NCBI GenBank assembly: GCA_024305745.1
Contig: JAHRBS010000004.1
Location: 3,906,001-3,970,000, forward strand
DNA length: 64,000 bases
Direction: 5' to 3'
DNA from: Polyporus tsugae
Lineage: Eukaryota > Basidiomycota > Agaricomycetes > Polyporales > Polyporaceae
Under the pieces are notes generated by a model. It did no database searches. It saw nothing but the letters and a program-made list of their open reading frames with translations, and was not told the DNA's origin. Position numbers and translations under genes: made by a program. Below are positions 9,540-20,999 of the stretch, one piece after another (position 1 is the first letter of the stretch; the number at the start of each line of letters is the position of its first letter).

Positions 9540-11977
9540 ATGTCCTCGCCACTCTACGTCGTTGTCCCACCAACCCCCATCAGTACACCCGTCCCCGCAC
9601 ACTCCCTTGGTCTCAGGCCCACGCTCGACGACCACTCCCTCTCCCTTCCCGAGCTCACCCATTCGTCATCCGTGGACTCAACTGTCGAGCGCGAGCGCAG
9701 CTCTTCGGAAACGACAATTGTAACTATTTATTCGATGTACGAGGAAGAAGACGCCAGCAGCTGGTCTGCCGCCGCCGCGTCCGCCGTCAGCCACGCCGCC
9801 CACTCCCTCCCAAAGAGTCGCAATCTCAAAGACGGCCTTGGGATACATATCGCAGGGAGCGACTCCATCCACTCGATGCCGACCTACCGGAGTTCCTTTC
9901 TCCAAGAGGACCCCGCTGCGCTCGAGGACAGCGCGTTCTATGACACCACTACCGCTGCCTATGACCTCCGCCGTGCCAGCATGGGCAAGCGACTGAGCGT
10001 AGTCGACAAGCCTAGGATATCTGTTGTCTCTACCACCAGCTCCGTGCAGCTCCCGTACGCCAGTAGCAGGCCGACGTCCGCCCGCACAGCTGCAAGTGAC
10101 GCTGGAGCAGCGCCTCGGCGTAGCTCTGGCTCAGACTCTCTCCGTCGACCGTCCGGCCCTCGAAGTCGGCCCTCCTCCGCAGGCCAGCACAAAGTTTCTA
10201 CGTCTAATGGTGACAGTAAGCCTCTTCCGTTGCCCCGAGACCCGAGACCCCTGCCCCAAACGCCCCCGTTGCCTCCTTTGATATCCCCTCCATCAACCCC
10301 TGGCACGCCTACCACCCCGCCGCAACGACCAGTACACCTGTCCTCTCCCCCTTCTCCCAGCCCCTCGCTGCGCGTCCCTGCAGGTAACCACCGCTCCCCC
10401 GTATGCTCTCCACGAAGCTCGACATCTGTGGTCAGCACGCCTGAAAGCAAGCATTCCGCTGTGGTGCGGTCGGAAGGGGAAGACGCCGACTCGTTCCACG
10501 TCCGGAACACCTATGCGCAGCTCGAACAGTGTGGTGTCAAGGGCGACGGATACGAGGAGGGCGTAGAGCGGACGCGTGCGCGCGTCGGGGGCAGCCGCGC
10601 GAGCGAAATTCGTGCGCTGCAGGCCCTCGCCGACGAGCACGAGAAGTCGCGCGAGCTAACCCCGCAGGAGGTCCAGCTGCTTCAGGGTCTTGACAGGTGC
10701 GAGCATCGTCCCGACAGCTCTTCGGCCGTGCTCGCCGCTGACCTTGTCATAGGTATGGGTTTTTCACGACGCCCTCGCACGACCGCCTCATCGCCATGCC
10801 TGCTACCCCTCTTCACCGCCCGCTCGCGCACGTAGCCGCGGCGGTCACCAATGGCCCCGCCAGCCCGCCTATGCTCCCACGGCAGCCAGAAAGTCCGCTT
10901 CCTGCCAAGGAAGGTTTGCGCACCGCCAAATGGAGCCGGATGCTTATCCCTGCTTCGCGGGACGAGGGCGGTAATATCGACTTTTGGGGAGTCAAGCCCT
11001 CGAAGGAACACAAATTCCGGGAGCGGATATACAAGGGTATCCCCGACTGCTGGCGTAGCGCCGCCTGGGAGGTGCTCATGTGCAGATTCTCGCGGACGGG
11101 CAAAGCGGAGCTCCGGCAACTCATGGCAGAATACCGCGAAGCTCTTGACAAGCCTTCGACGTATGACGTACAGATCGACTTGGACGTACCCCGGACGATC
11201 AGCGGGCATGTTATGTTCCGGACGCGATACGGCCATGGGTGCGTCATACCGAGTCAAACCTCCATTTTCTGCTGACTCTGTTCCGTAGGCAACGATCACT
11301 GTTCCACGTCCTGCATTCCCTTTCCCTGAAATGTGAAACGTGTGGCTACTGCCAAGGCATGGGTCCTCTCGCCGCGACTCTCCTTTGCTACTACGAGCCG
11401 GAACGCGCGTACGCGTCATTAGTCCGGTTGCATGACTCCTACAACATGCACTCCATATTCAGCCCCGGGTTCCCCGGTCTACTCGAGGCGATCTATGTTC
11501 AAGAGCGATTAACGGAGCAGATGCTACCCGCTGTGTACGCCGCTTTCAAGAAGCACATGGTTTCAACAACGTCCTATGCCACCAAGTGGTATATCACCTT
11601 GTTTGCCAACTCCGTGCCTTTTCAGACGCAACTCCGGTTGTGGGATGCATTCCTGCTGGAGGGTCATGATATCTTCGTCGTCGTCGCCGTTGCAATCGTC
11701 TGGGTCTACCGAGGTGAGCGCTCCCACCACTATGTCTAGGTCCAATTTTAATGAGTGTGGGACGGGACCGACAGATCACATCACCTCGGATTCAGCAAAC
11801 TTCGAGACCGTACTGTCTCTGCTATCATCCTTCTTCGTACCGGAAGAGGAGAACGCTCTTCTGCTCTGGATCGAGAAGGTCCTTGGGGACAACAAGATTC
11901 GGTCGGATATGACGCGGTGGAGACAGGACTGGAGTCGGCTGGTCGCCTCAGGCGAGCACCACTCTGCGTTGCTATAG
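9540..11977 (+). CDS. TBC domain Rab GTPase-activating protein
   Basis: Exons 9540-10696, 10753-11238, 11289-11713 and 11775-11977 encode 756 residues. Residues 1-~380 are a disordered Ser/Pro-rich region with serine clusters and PPLPPL-type stretches. The TBC catalytic domain fills roughly 470-740: RERIYKGIPDCWRSAAWEVL (shark-fin start), the arginine finger in IDLDVPRT, and the glutamine finger in CGYCQGM. TBC proteins speed GTP hydrolysis on Rab GTPases and so control membrane traffic. The IxxDxxR and YCQG signatures are both present, so it should be active. The ATG at 9540 follows a pyrimidine-rich leader; an in-frame ATG at 9372 also exists but would add poorly coding sequence. The Rab target cannot be read from the sequence. 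Confidence 0.9.
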
Positions 11978-12382
11978 TACTTTCACGGACCCGATGCTCG
12001 ATGGACACCTGCTCTGTTCGCGCCGCATAGGCCCTCTTCCCCACTGCATCGCATAGGCAGGCTTACATCCATCGGACATGTGTGGGGTTGTACTTCCTCA
12101 GTCAGGTTGTTTGTTTACCTGTTGATTTCTTCGTTTTTTGCGGGCATGATTTTCTCTTGGCTGGTTTTTGTCTCCGTCATCTTCTCATCATCATCATCAT
12201 CATCCTCGTTCGCTGCTCACTGCATATCCTGTCTCATGCAACATATCCCTAGCTCCCGATGCTAATCGTGATACCGTCCCACATAGTACACATCCGCTTA
12301 TAGTTCCCTACAGCAGTCGAGTCAACCTCACGATGTATCGATTGTGGTCATTTAAACATCATAGGAATACAAGGCAGTAGAA
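11978..12382. other. 3' flank with a TCA microsatellite
   Basis: This is the likely 3' UTR of the Rab-GAP. A TCA/ATC triplet run lies around 12185-12208 after a pyrimidine-rich segment. No coding signal is seen. Confidence 0.5.
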
Positions 12383-12621
12383 ATGCATCGCTCTCTGGGC
12401 GAAGGTGCCTCTGCCGGAACATCCAACAAAGCCGCAATCAGGTGCGTCGATCCAGACCTAGTCATCTTGTTGGTCCATATGTGTGCGATGCAGGTGAGTT
12501 AGCCCCTTCTATCTATCTGGGCTGCGGCGTATTGCGATTGACGGCGAATCGTAGGACAGCCTTCACGCAAATCCGGCAAGCTCAGCTCGAGGCAGATTGT
12601 ATTCCAGCGTTTGTACATTGA
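12383..12621 (+). CDS. Possible 41-residue small protein (two exons)
   Basis: An ATG at 12383 starts MHRSLGEGASAGTSNKAA. The frame leaves through a GTGCGT donor after 12441 and re-enters after a TCGTAG acceptor at 12555, reading TAFTQIRQAQLEADCIPAFV to a TGA at 12619-12621. The donor, the acceptor and the split AGG codon are consistent, and exon 2 looks helical. There is no family resemblance, and a frame this short can arise by chance, so this is a weak call. Confidence 0.25.
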
Positions 12622-13112
12622 TCGCTCCGCCTCGCCGCACGCTTCTTCGACTTCGAACTCTGATTTTCTCGCGGGACTCGACGCGAGGCCATTTCTGCTG
12701 TCTGCCTTGAGCCCGGAATGGCAAGTCGGTTGGAACGTGTCATGTGCCGCCAACCTGTTTTGGCAGGGTGCTTGTGTTTGCAGGGCGCGCTGAGCGGACT
12801 CCACAAAAGGCAGGCCTTGTGCTGCTCAAATACCGCTACCTGCGCTACCCTGCATAAAAGACTGCGGCCAGGTGCCCACCAAACCTCAGCTTCGCCTCAC
12901 CAGCAGCTCCCCCGGCCACATCGAGCCAAACACTCACCACTGCTCCGAGTCCTACCACTCACTGAACGCGTTCGAGCCAAAGCTCCGCGTCTTTTCATCC
13001 CCTCACGACTACACTCGACGTGCTTGTCCAACCTCGTTGACAAACCATCCACTTCGCCTCGGCGCATCTCACGAGCCCGTTTACGACCCGCGTCCGCATC
13101 ATCATCATCGTC

Positions 13113-13331
13113 ATGTCTTCCTACTACACCCAGACCCCTACCTCGCCCATCGCGAGCTTCTTCCCCATGGGGCCCGCGTCCCCCCACGCATTCTCGTCCT
13201 TCCAGCAGGACCCCCGAAGCACGCACTCCATGTTCGCAGCCCTCAGCTCGAGCTCCGCACACAACGCCGCCCAGGGCCAAGCCATCGCCAGGGCGCGCGC
13301 CGGCCAGACTGCGACGAAGAAGTCCAAGTAA
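13113..13331 (+). CDS. Small hypothetical protein, 72 aa
   Basis: A single uninterrupted frame encodes 72 residues: a Ser/Pro/Phe-rich N-terminal half (SSYYTQTPTSPIASFFPMG) and an Ala/Arg-rich basic C-terminus ending TATKKSK. Third positions are strongly GC-biased like other genes here, and a TATA-like GCATAAAAG lies near 12852, followed by a pyrimidine-rich leader. It has no recognisable domain; small Ser/Pro-rich proteins with a basic tail are common unannotated genes in Agaricomycetes. The flanking region to 14055 shows nothing else coding. Confidence 0.45.
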   Translation: MSSYYTQTPTSPIASFFPMGPASPHAFSSFQQDPRSTHSMFAALSSSSAHNAAQGQAIARARAGQTATKKSK

Positions 13332-14272
13332 ACGTCCGTCGCCATTTCAACTGCGACGTTGGGGGATTTGGGTACGTGCATTCAGTCGTCTTCGTCTGCG
13401 ACGAGGCGACCGTACACTGCCCATCCTCGACCATCACGCTCCGCCGCTACGACCATCTCTCGGAATAGAGAGTCGCCCTTCCGATGTCCCTCCTGCCAAG
13501 GATGCCTCCACTTCGTTTCCATGACCACCACCCACCTCGGACACGTCTCTCATTGTTTCGGCACTCCCCACTACATCGCATCTCGTATAGTACCTTATCC
13601 ACCCTGCATCGCCCACTCGTTCTGTTATCTCGCATTCCACGGTTTCACACGGTTTCACGGTCCCCATGCATCCATTCACCCGCTGTCGTACACGCATTTG
13701 TAGACGGTACATGTATCCATAGCCACTTGTTATTGTGTCACAACACGCCCTTGATACCACTGGATTTACTCGGCAGTTAACGATTATTGTCTGGGAGCTC
13801 CCGAAGCAAAGCCGAGGACTTCCATTTTGACGGCGCGGCAGCGTCATACGTAAGCGATAGGTTGATTGAACTTTAATCCGTAAGCGAGGAGTCGATTCAA
13901 TATCGGTGTACGTACTTGCAAACTACCGGTGGGATAGTACGGTACCGTGGCGGCCGTGCCGTTTATTGTCGAGGATCCGCGGGACGGTCAGCCTTCCGGA
14001 TTCCCCCTTCGCTCTACTTTCCGACCTTGTAACCATGTGTGCCAGCTTGGGGTGTCCTTTCAGACGGCCATGGCGAAAAACAATCAAGTGACTTCCCCAC
14101 TTGTATAGATGAACTAAAGCTACATCCGAGACTGACGACAGGATGAAACTCGGTAGACTATAGAAACAAGGGCCAACCAGGACCGACACCACAGGGGACA
14201 TGGAACCAAGATCACAAAAAAGCGGACGCTCTAAGGTCCCCCGGGGGAGGACGACAGGCGAGGACGGACCCT

Positions 14273-15852
14273 TCACTGAGTGATGAAGGTCGTCATGCCC
14301 TGGAGGTTGAATTGGTCTATGAGCGAAAGGTCAATCATCCTGCCACAAATCATGGAGAGGAGGACGGCGTACTGATGGTTATGCCAGCGGCTTTGGCGGG
14401 GCCGGAGATGTCCACGGTGCTGAGGTGCTTAGCATTACCAGCAGACACCAGCGAGAGGATCTCGATCGACGTGGTGTTGGGCGCGAGCACGTAGAGGAAG
14501 CTAAAGTCGTGCCCCATGAGTAAGACGCGTCTGTGCAATGGCTGGGAGGCACACTCACTCCTTTCCGTTGACCGTAGCGATGTCGTTGTCGATCGTCGCA
14601 GAGCCCTTGGTCTGGTTGTATTGCTGCACAAGCACAACCGTCAGCATAAGCAACGAGCGTCCCACTCCGAAGAGCATGCCCACGTACCGCGACGATGCTC
14701 GCCTTGAGGTTGGCGTCGACATTGACCTCAGTGACGATCGACGTCCCGATGTCCGTCAGGTAGAAGTTGCCCGTCTTCTTGCTCAGGCTCGACCAGCACG
14801 TCGCGCCCTGGCCGTCGATCGTCACCGCCGCCGAGTTGTTCCCGCTCAGGTCGAACACATCGAAGCCCACGGCGGGGTCCGTCGACAGCACCGCGTTCTT
14901 GCCCGGGATGAGCGTCATCGAGAACGGCAGCCCCCCACCTTGGGGTGGCGTGACCTTGTTGAAGTCCGCCGAGAGCGAGCCGTCGTTCTGGACGTCCCAC
15001 ACGGCGATGAAGCCGGGCGTCGGCGGCACGCCCTTGACAGACGCCATGAGCTGCTTGCCGTCCTCGCTAAAGATGATGTGCGACGTCGACCCCGCGGGGC
15101 CCGTCGCGGGCGTCGTCTGGTTCAGACCGAGCGAACGCAGCGAGTTGGCGATCGGCTTGAGCCCGGCCTTTTTGTCGACGTTGAAGCACGCGACGCCGTT
15201 CACGGAGCCACCGTTGAGCGTGCAGAGGCGGGTGCCGTTGGCGTTGAATGCGAGCGACATCGGGAACTCGCCCTCGGATGAGATGGGCTTGCCAATCTGC
15301 GAGATGGCCGTCGGAGACTTGGGGTTGATCGAGAAGAGGGAGACGGTGTTCGAGCCCGCCTAGAGGAGTTGGATGAGCATTTAGGTTGAATGAATGTGGA
15401 TATAGGCTACCCACATTCACCGTGGCAAGGACTTGGCCCGTCGCGGAAGCCTTGATAGAACCCTGCGCAAAGAGCGCATCGGGGCCATTGGGGTCGGTGG
15501 TTCCGTGCGCCCCACTGCCACGAGTGGATACCGCCCTGTCGATGTTCTGCAGGCGTCCGTCAGCATTATTTCAACGCGGCTTTAATGTTTGGAATGTACA
15601 TACCAAGGTTCCATCCGAGTTGATGCTGGCAGCGATGACCATGTTATGGCCCTCGTTCGTGATGACTTCGGGGAACATCAGATGGCATGTTCACGTTTGA
15701 GCGCAAGATGGCTTACAGTATGCCGCACCAGCAGCATTAGACTTGGGCGCGGAGGTCATCATCTTGGTGCCCGCCGCCCTGTGCTGCATGGGGACGGCAG
15801 AGACGAGCGAGGAAACCGCAAGGACGGAGGTGACGGCGGCGGAGAAGTACAT
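14273..15852 (-). CDS. Secreted lactonase-like beta-propeller protein, left copy
   Basis: Seven exons (15852-15717, 15665-15604, 15546-15415, 15359-14688, 14623-14559, 14500-14373, 14316-14273) give 412 residues. A signal peptide (SAAVTSVLAVSSLVSAVP) opens the protein. The body resembles 3-carboxymuconate cyclase/6-phosphogluconolactonase-type seven-bladed propellers: VSLAFN-like repeats such as FPMSLAFNANGTRLC, THIIFSEDGKQL-type blades and FYLTDIGTSIVTEVN. Members are abundant secreted proteins of wood-decay basidiomycetes; true lactonase activity is unproven. The gene is intact. Compared with the right copy it lacks one Val in the signal peptide and one residue in exon 2, and differs at only three of 224 residues in exon 4. 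A TTTAAAAG element lies at 16043-16050, about 190 bases upstream. Confidence 0.88.
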
Positions 15853-16042
15853 GTTGAATTAATGAGGACGGGTACGGGTTCTGAAGTCTGGAGAGGCGTC
15901 GTAGTATTGAAGGTTGGCGGATATAGAGATCGTGTCGGCGAGCACAGCTGCCTAAAAAGAACGAAGCCGAGATGAGTGGTGGAGAACGAGCACAAGAACG
16001 AGAGGAGACGGGGAAGTGAGTTGCAATGGGGTTGACCGAACC

Positions 16043-16050
16043 CTTTTAAA
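16043..16050 (-). promoter_or_regulatory. TATA-like element of the left lactonase-like gene
   Basis: CTTTTAAA on the plus strand (TTTAAAAG on the coding strand) lies ~190 bases upstream of the ATG at 15852. The same element stands at the equivalent place in the right arm (34784-34791) although the surrounding promoter has diverged, which argues for function. Confidence 0.4.
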
Positions 16051-17912
16051 TGTTCCAAGCCAGACCCGACCAGCAGAGTGCTAGTCCCGGGGCCTGCGCG
16101 AGAACACAGCCATCTAGAAGTCCGGAGGTTGTACCAAGAAACGTCACCGGTTCCCACTCACGGGGCCGTCAGTACCATTAAGACTGTGGGCTGCACAGTG
16201 CCGACATTCGCTTGGGTCGATCCAAGGCACGAGGGAGGTTTGCTGACAGGGTGGGCGACGACAGGGCGCCGATTCCGGTTGCAAAGCCGGAAAGCAAGTA
16301 CTGCACGAGGATTCAGAAGGTTCATTGCAATAGCCAAACAATAATCGGACATCAGCGGACATCCCGCCTCAGTTCTGCGGCTCCAGCCCGGGGAAGTGGT
16401 GGACTGGCATGGGGACCGATGGTTGGCCCAGGTTCGTCGGAAGAGTTGACCTCGAGACCTTGTATTCTGCGCCGGTGACAAGTAGTCCATGTTGGCAACG
16501 AGGATGGGGGAGAAAGAGAACCACCGCTGTTGTTTGGCGCCCCTGGGCTCTCGGGGCCCGGCCAGGCAGTCACAACTCCTTACTACTTAGTCACCATCAT
16601 ATGTTTGGATCTCAGCCAAATCTCAACCGCGACGGTATTCTTTTGCGACAACTTGACGACAACCCACGAGGACTCGGGCACGCTGTCAATATACTAGCAC
16701 CGAGCAACCAATCATCCCCTTACTTCAAGTCGGTTAACCGCAACTTTCACAACATTCCATATGTCGCGTAGCTTCTCCCCTCTCGTCACTCGGCCACCGT
16801 CGCCAACGGCTGCCCTCACTAATCCGGAAGGCGTTGTATTCTTCGCTTCTCAGAGACTACCGCTGCACTCCGCTTCCGAGCGGGTTGGTAAGTTTCTCCC
16901 TCTCTCATCCAATCGCTTGAGACTCCGACTGCTTCCAGCTTCCAAACTCGCTATCGTAAGGGTTGTGCCAGTGGTCAGTACTATATCCCAAGTAAGGCGG
17001 ATCTCCGCCAACGTCGATCTGTACCCCGATGGCGGCCGCGGGCGAGCGCACGACGTCCATACAGTATCTGGTTCCACTGATTCATTGAATCTACCCATGT
17101 TCCTGAGGTTTCACCTGTCGGAGAGAGCGTGGTGCGCACACAGCGGGCGCGGGGAACCGTCTGCCATGCCGTGTGTGCGCGGTGATGCGGTTGTTGAAGT
17201 TAAATTGGTACGGTGACAATTTCTAGACCGATCCGACGATGGAACTGGTAACCCAATGGTCCCTGTGGCCAAACCGTATGGCTAGCAGGAAGGAACCATT
17301 CAGGATACTGTAACAGCTGCCGGATCCACTCGTGGCGGATGGCCGTGTGGCTTGGATGCGGTGGCATGCTTCTATATCGATCGAGTCGCATAGTGCACTG
17401 TACATCGAACACACTCTCTGTAAGCGTTCGCACGACTCTTACTAACCATCCGCTCGTTTTCTCATGGTATCACACTCCCATGCGCCGATGCTAGAGGCAC
17501 TTGCTCGTCTTCCGAAGACCGGCGACCTGACTCTTCGCTGGCTATGCAGCCATGGCCACGCTGAGAAGTCACTGTTCCATGTCCTCGGCGAAGTCTCCTG
17601 GGCTTCTTCATCCATGGGTACCACGAAGCGAAGGCCTCACTGTTGCCATGGCACCTCGCCTCGCGGTCTAACACCCGAGCTCAGGTTGCATCCTTACGCA
17701 AACGGCCCCGTTTATGTAGTTGAACCACCATGCAATTGCTCATCGGACTATAATCTACGAACAAAACAAAACAAAACAAAACAACTGTCCGGACTCCCAC
17801 CTCCATGAGTGACAAGAGACCGACATCCTTTCGCGTTCACAACGGTACCGACGTCTCCAGCCGCGATTCACTAGAGGTATAGCAACACCCTCAAGCGGGA
17901 CTCCACGTCGAC

Positions 17913-18298
17913 CTACTCGAGCTCCAGCGTCCCAATCTCGACGTCCAGCCCGATATCTTCTAAGAGGACCGCAGGGACGCCATTAGCTTCGAGGCACGCC
18001 TTAGTGTCCAAAAACGTGTTGCCTGTCCACGGCGCGGAAAAGTCCGAGGACGCCGGACTCCTCGCGCAGGTCGCACAGGCCTGAGCATATGGACCTCTAG
18101 TAGCTCGAGTGTGTGCCGAAACTAGCAGCGGGGGTGGCAGTGGGAGGGGCGACAAACATGACGCTCTGGATGCGCATCTTGCGCGGGACGCATGCGATGT
18201 GGTGCTTGCTGCTGAGCGGGGTGATGTTCTCGGGACGCGCCCCGAGGGGCGGCAGCTTCGCGCCGTTCGGGGCTCCGGAGCGTGGTTGCGGCGGACAT
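17913..18298 (-). pseudogene. Unidentified coding-like remnant
   Basis: Just inside the inner end of the left arm, minus-strand frames look coding but are broken. One piece reads ITPLSSKHHIACVPRKMRIQ and then SVMFVAPPTATPAASF before a stop. A later frame reads CLEANGVPAVLLEDIGLDVE and ends at a TAG (17915-17913). A third frame in between (LCDLREESGVLGLFRAVDRQ) also looks protein-like. No single splice pattern joins them cleanly. I do not recognise the family; a decayed gene is the simplest reading, an unrecognised multi-exon gene the alternative. Confidence 0.3.
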
Positions 18299-18879
18299 GG
18301 TCAGGTATAGGCGCGCAACTTAGTCCGGCGGGTGGGGGTGTGTGGGTGTAGAGCTTGTCACATCATACTACCTTGAAGGGCGAAGTCCCAGATGTTTTCA
18401 CCAGTGGTATGGTGTGCTCTCAAGGTTTGAAACTCGAGGCAGCCATGCGTAGAGGGTGGGTTTGTCATTGTATGTGTACGAAAGAGAGAGGTGTAGGATA
18501 TCAAGTGGAATATGTGGTTGCTTGCCCAGTTCCATGGGTGCGTGTTCTATGCACATTCTAGTAAGTTAGAAGAGGGTAGAAGGCAATTGCGGCAGAACTT
18601 ACAGTAGCTTGATTCTTGTTACGTAATCTAAGTGATGTTGGTCAGTGTCTGATAACCCTGCTCCCCCGGACGAGTCACAGCTCCATATGAGCGCATGATG
18701 AGTGGCACTGTAACAATCATAATTACCACCATATTGTACGTATTTGTCGAAAAAAATGAACCAGAACCGTTCAAGTTTTTCATAAGCAAGAAGTTGGGAA
18801 CCCACTGTGGCCACGCCAGTGTACGGCAATGATACAAAGTTCATCGTCAAGCCTTCATGCAAAGTATGGTACAAAACAA

Positions 18880-20999
18880 TCAAAAGGGTCCTGTCCGGCG
18901 CTTCCTGAACAACACCTGGCCGGTCGGGGAGGGGATAATGGCCATGCCAAAGAACATGTCCGCAGGCCGCTTGCCATCACCCCCGAGCTTCAGGTCGTAG
19001 TTGACGATAATATATGCGAGCAACGCCTTCAGCTCGTTCGCAGCAAAGAACCGTCCCGGACTGCATCACGTTCAATCAGTTTTCCGCAAGAGGGAGGGAT
19101 GGAGTGGGGAGACATACCAAGCGTGCTTGCCGTGGCCGAAGGAGATGTAGTCGACCGAGGTGTTGACGAACTGGTGCTTCAACGCTTCGCCAGCGTCCTC
19201 GCGCATCTTCGCAAAGCGGAAGGGGTCGAATACGCCTGCATCGACGCAGTTGGACTCGTCGAGGTGCGTGGGCTGTGCGGCCGCAACGACAAGGGTGCCT
19301 TTTGGAATGAAGGTGCCGTCGTTGAGGGTGATGTCCTTCATCGTCTTGCGCGTGAGCGACGCTGAGGGAACGCGAGGGACGTCCAGTTAAGCTCCTGTAC
19401 AAGGTCACAAATTGGATAAATACGAACTGAGATTAATTCCGTGATGGCGGGAGGACTCCCTGAAGAGGCTGTCGAGCTTCCACATATTGCCCATGGCGGC
19501 CTTGGTCCAACCATCTGTAGCAATGACCGACTCGATCTCTTCGCGAAGGGTCGGAATACACTCGGGCATCGAGGCCAGATCGAATATGGCATGAGTGATG
19601 CTCTGTAACACCAGTGTCAAGGGTCAGCATAGTTCAAACGGCTTATAGAGAAGACTATGCACAGTAGAGGAGGTGTGAATGGCCGCGAAGTTGACGAGGA
19701 AGATCCGCTTGACGATGCTAAGATCCGATTGGTTCCTGACAACACCTTCGTCGATGATCCACTGGAGCATGTCATTCTGGGGCCGGCCCGTGAGTGAAGA
19801 CGATTGCAAACGAGTTGACAAAAGGGCGTACAGGCTTATCCGACCAGTCATCGCCGAGCTCCTTCATCAGGGCCCTTCTCTCATTCATCACCGGTTGGAT
19901 ATGTGGCATCGCTCGGCCAAGGGTTTGGCTCGTCTTGCTCAACAGACGGCCAACCAGTCTGTTGAGAGGGCGTCAGACATCCTCAGCTCGCTTCGCATTG
20001 GCAAGGCTTACGGTTTCAAGACGCGGGGGATGCGATTCATAATCTTTCGGTCGCTGCTGACGTCGCGAGTGAAGCTAATGGACATATCCAAATACTCCTC
20101 ATTTCGGCCTGTGGACCCCTATGAGTCACCGCACGCCGCCAATTGCAGTGAAATAGGACCCACAAAGTGGGATCCCGACAAAGACGCGGCTACTTGCGCG
20201 CGCAACTATGTTCTGCATTGTTGTCATCACGTTTACAGTGGTCCATTCTAAAGATTGTCAGACGATTGGATGCAAAGACGCATTACAATATACTACTCAC
20301 CTTCACCTTCAGTGGGGATGTAATGCGGCACTGCGTGCTCCAGCTCGTCAACGACATCGGGGAGGATGGTCGGAAGCGTCCGCGTCAACTTCTCCTTGAT
20401 TATATCGACGTGGTAGGGGTCGACCAATAACTCGTCGCCAACTGTATATCTCATCTGAATCGTCTGGTTCCAACGAGGGGTCAACAGGGGTCAACAAACA
20501 TATTTCATCAAATCAATTGTGTTCCACACCTCTTCAGCACCCTCTGTGAATGACATCTCGTGGTCAGGACGCCGCCTAAGCTCGTCGAGCATCTTGGGTC
20601 CAGAGACCACGACAACCCATTTGTCGAGGAAGGCAACCTTGAAGGCCGAACCGTAGTACTGCGCAATCACGCACAGCAGTTTAATCGCCGTGCACTGTGG
20701 AGAGAGAAAGGACGGAGACTCTAAACGCACCTTCTGGTAGCCTTCATAAATCAACTCCTTCCCATTGCGCCAGAATTTGAGTGCAGCCAAGATCGACAAT
20801 CCCGGCGCAGACGATCCACCGACGGTGGGAATCGCGTTCAGCTATCCATGCGACCATGATCAGCGTCTGGCACGTCTATAGACCATCCGCGTTTCCCTGA
20901 GTCGCGACTCACCGGGTGGGTTTTCCATCGGACGATGTAGATGGCAGCTAGGGCAGCTAGGGCAGCGAGGATGAGTGCTTGAGGGTCCTCCAACGCCAT
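18880..20999 (-). CDS. Cytochrome P450 monooxygenase A
   Basis: Eleven exons join in frame (20999-20913, 20841-20731, 20658-20530, 20463-20301, 20247-20164, 20108-20012, 19958-19832, 19776-19663, 19602-19428, 19361-19118, 19060-18880) to 503 residues. An N-terminal hydrophobic anchor (ALILAALAALAAIYIV) implies the ER membrane. The I-helix oxygen site reads AAIHTSS, the K-helix ExxR is E353-R356 (ESSR), and the haem loop is FGHGKHACPGRFFAANELK with Cys444; its TGT codon is split by the last intron. All key residues are present. It is a class II fungal P450, resembling basidiomycete families such as CYP512 that oxidise terpenoids or sterols; the family is a guess. The neighbouring P450 B is a tandem paralogue with the same exon plan. 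Confidence 0.9.

Larger units (their letters stand above)
14056..17780. repeat. Left arm of a ~3.7 kb inverted duplication
   Basis: The sequence from 14056 to about 17780 matches, in reverse complement, 36770 down to about 32950. The outer limit is sharp: both arms share CCTTTCAGACGGCCATGGC and diverge directly outside it. Towards the inner end similarity fades in a CAAAA-rich stretch (17760-17783). The outer ~1.47 kb (exon 3 of the lactonase-like gene to the outer end) is nearly identical between arms. The rest (promoter, exons 1-2 and upstream) is clearly more diverged and carries indels. Confidence 0.9.

Noticed and set aside
14538..15281. A 247-residue plus-strand frame (and the 237-residue mirror at 35546-36259)
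   Set aside because: They are antisense shadows of exon 4 of the lactonase-like genes: Arg/Asp-rich, no start context, and duplicated only because the real gene is.
19679..20251. A 190-residue plus-strand frame inside P450 A
   Set aside because: Antisense to verified P450 exons.
19880..20260. Suspected frameshift in P450 A, where the exon frame hits a stop after FVGIPLC
   Set aside because: A GT-AG intron (20163-20109) restores the frame exactly as in P450 B, so the gene is intact.
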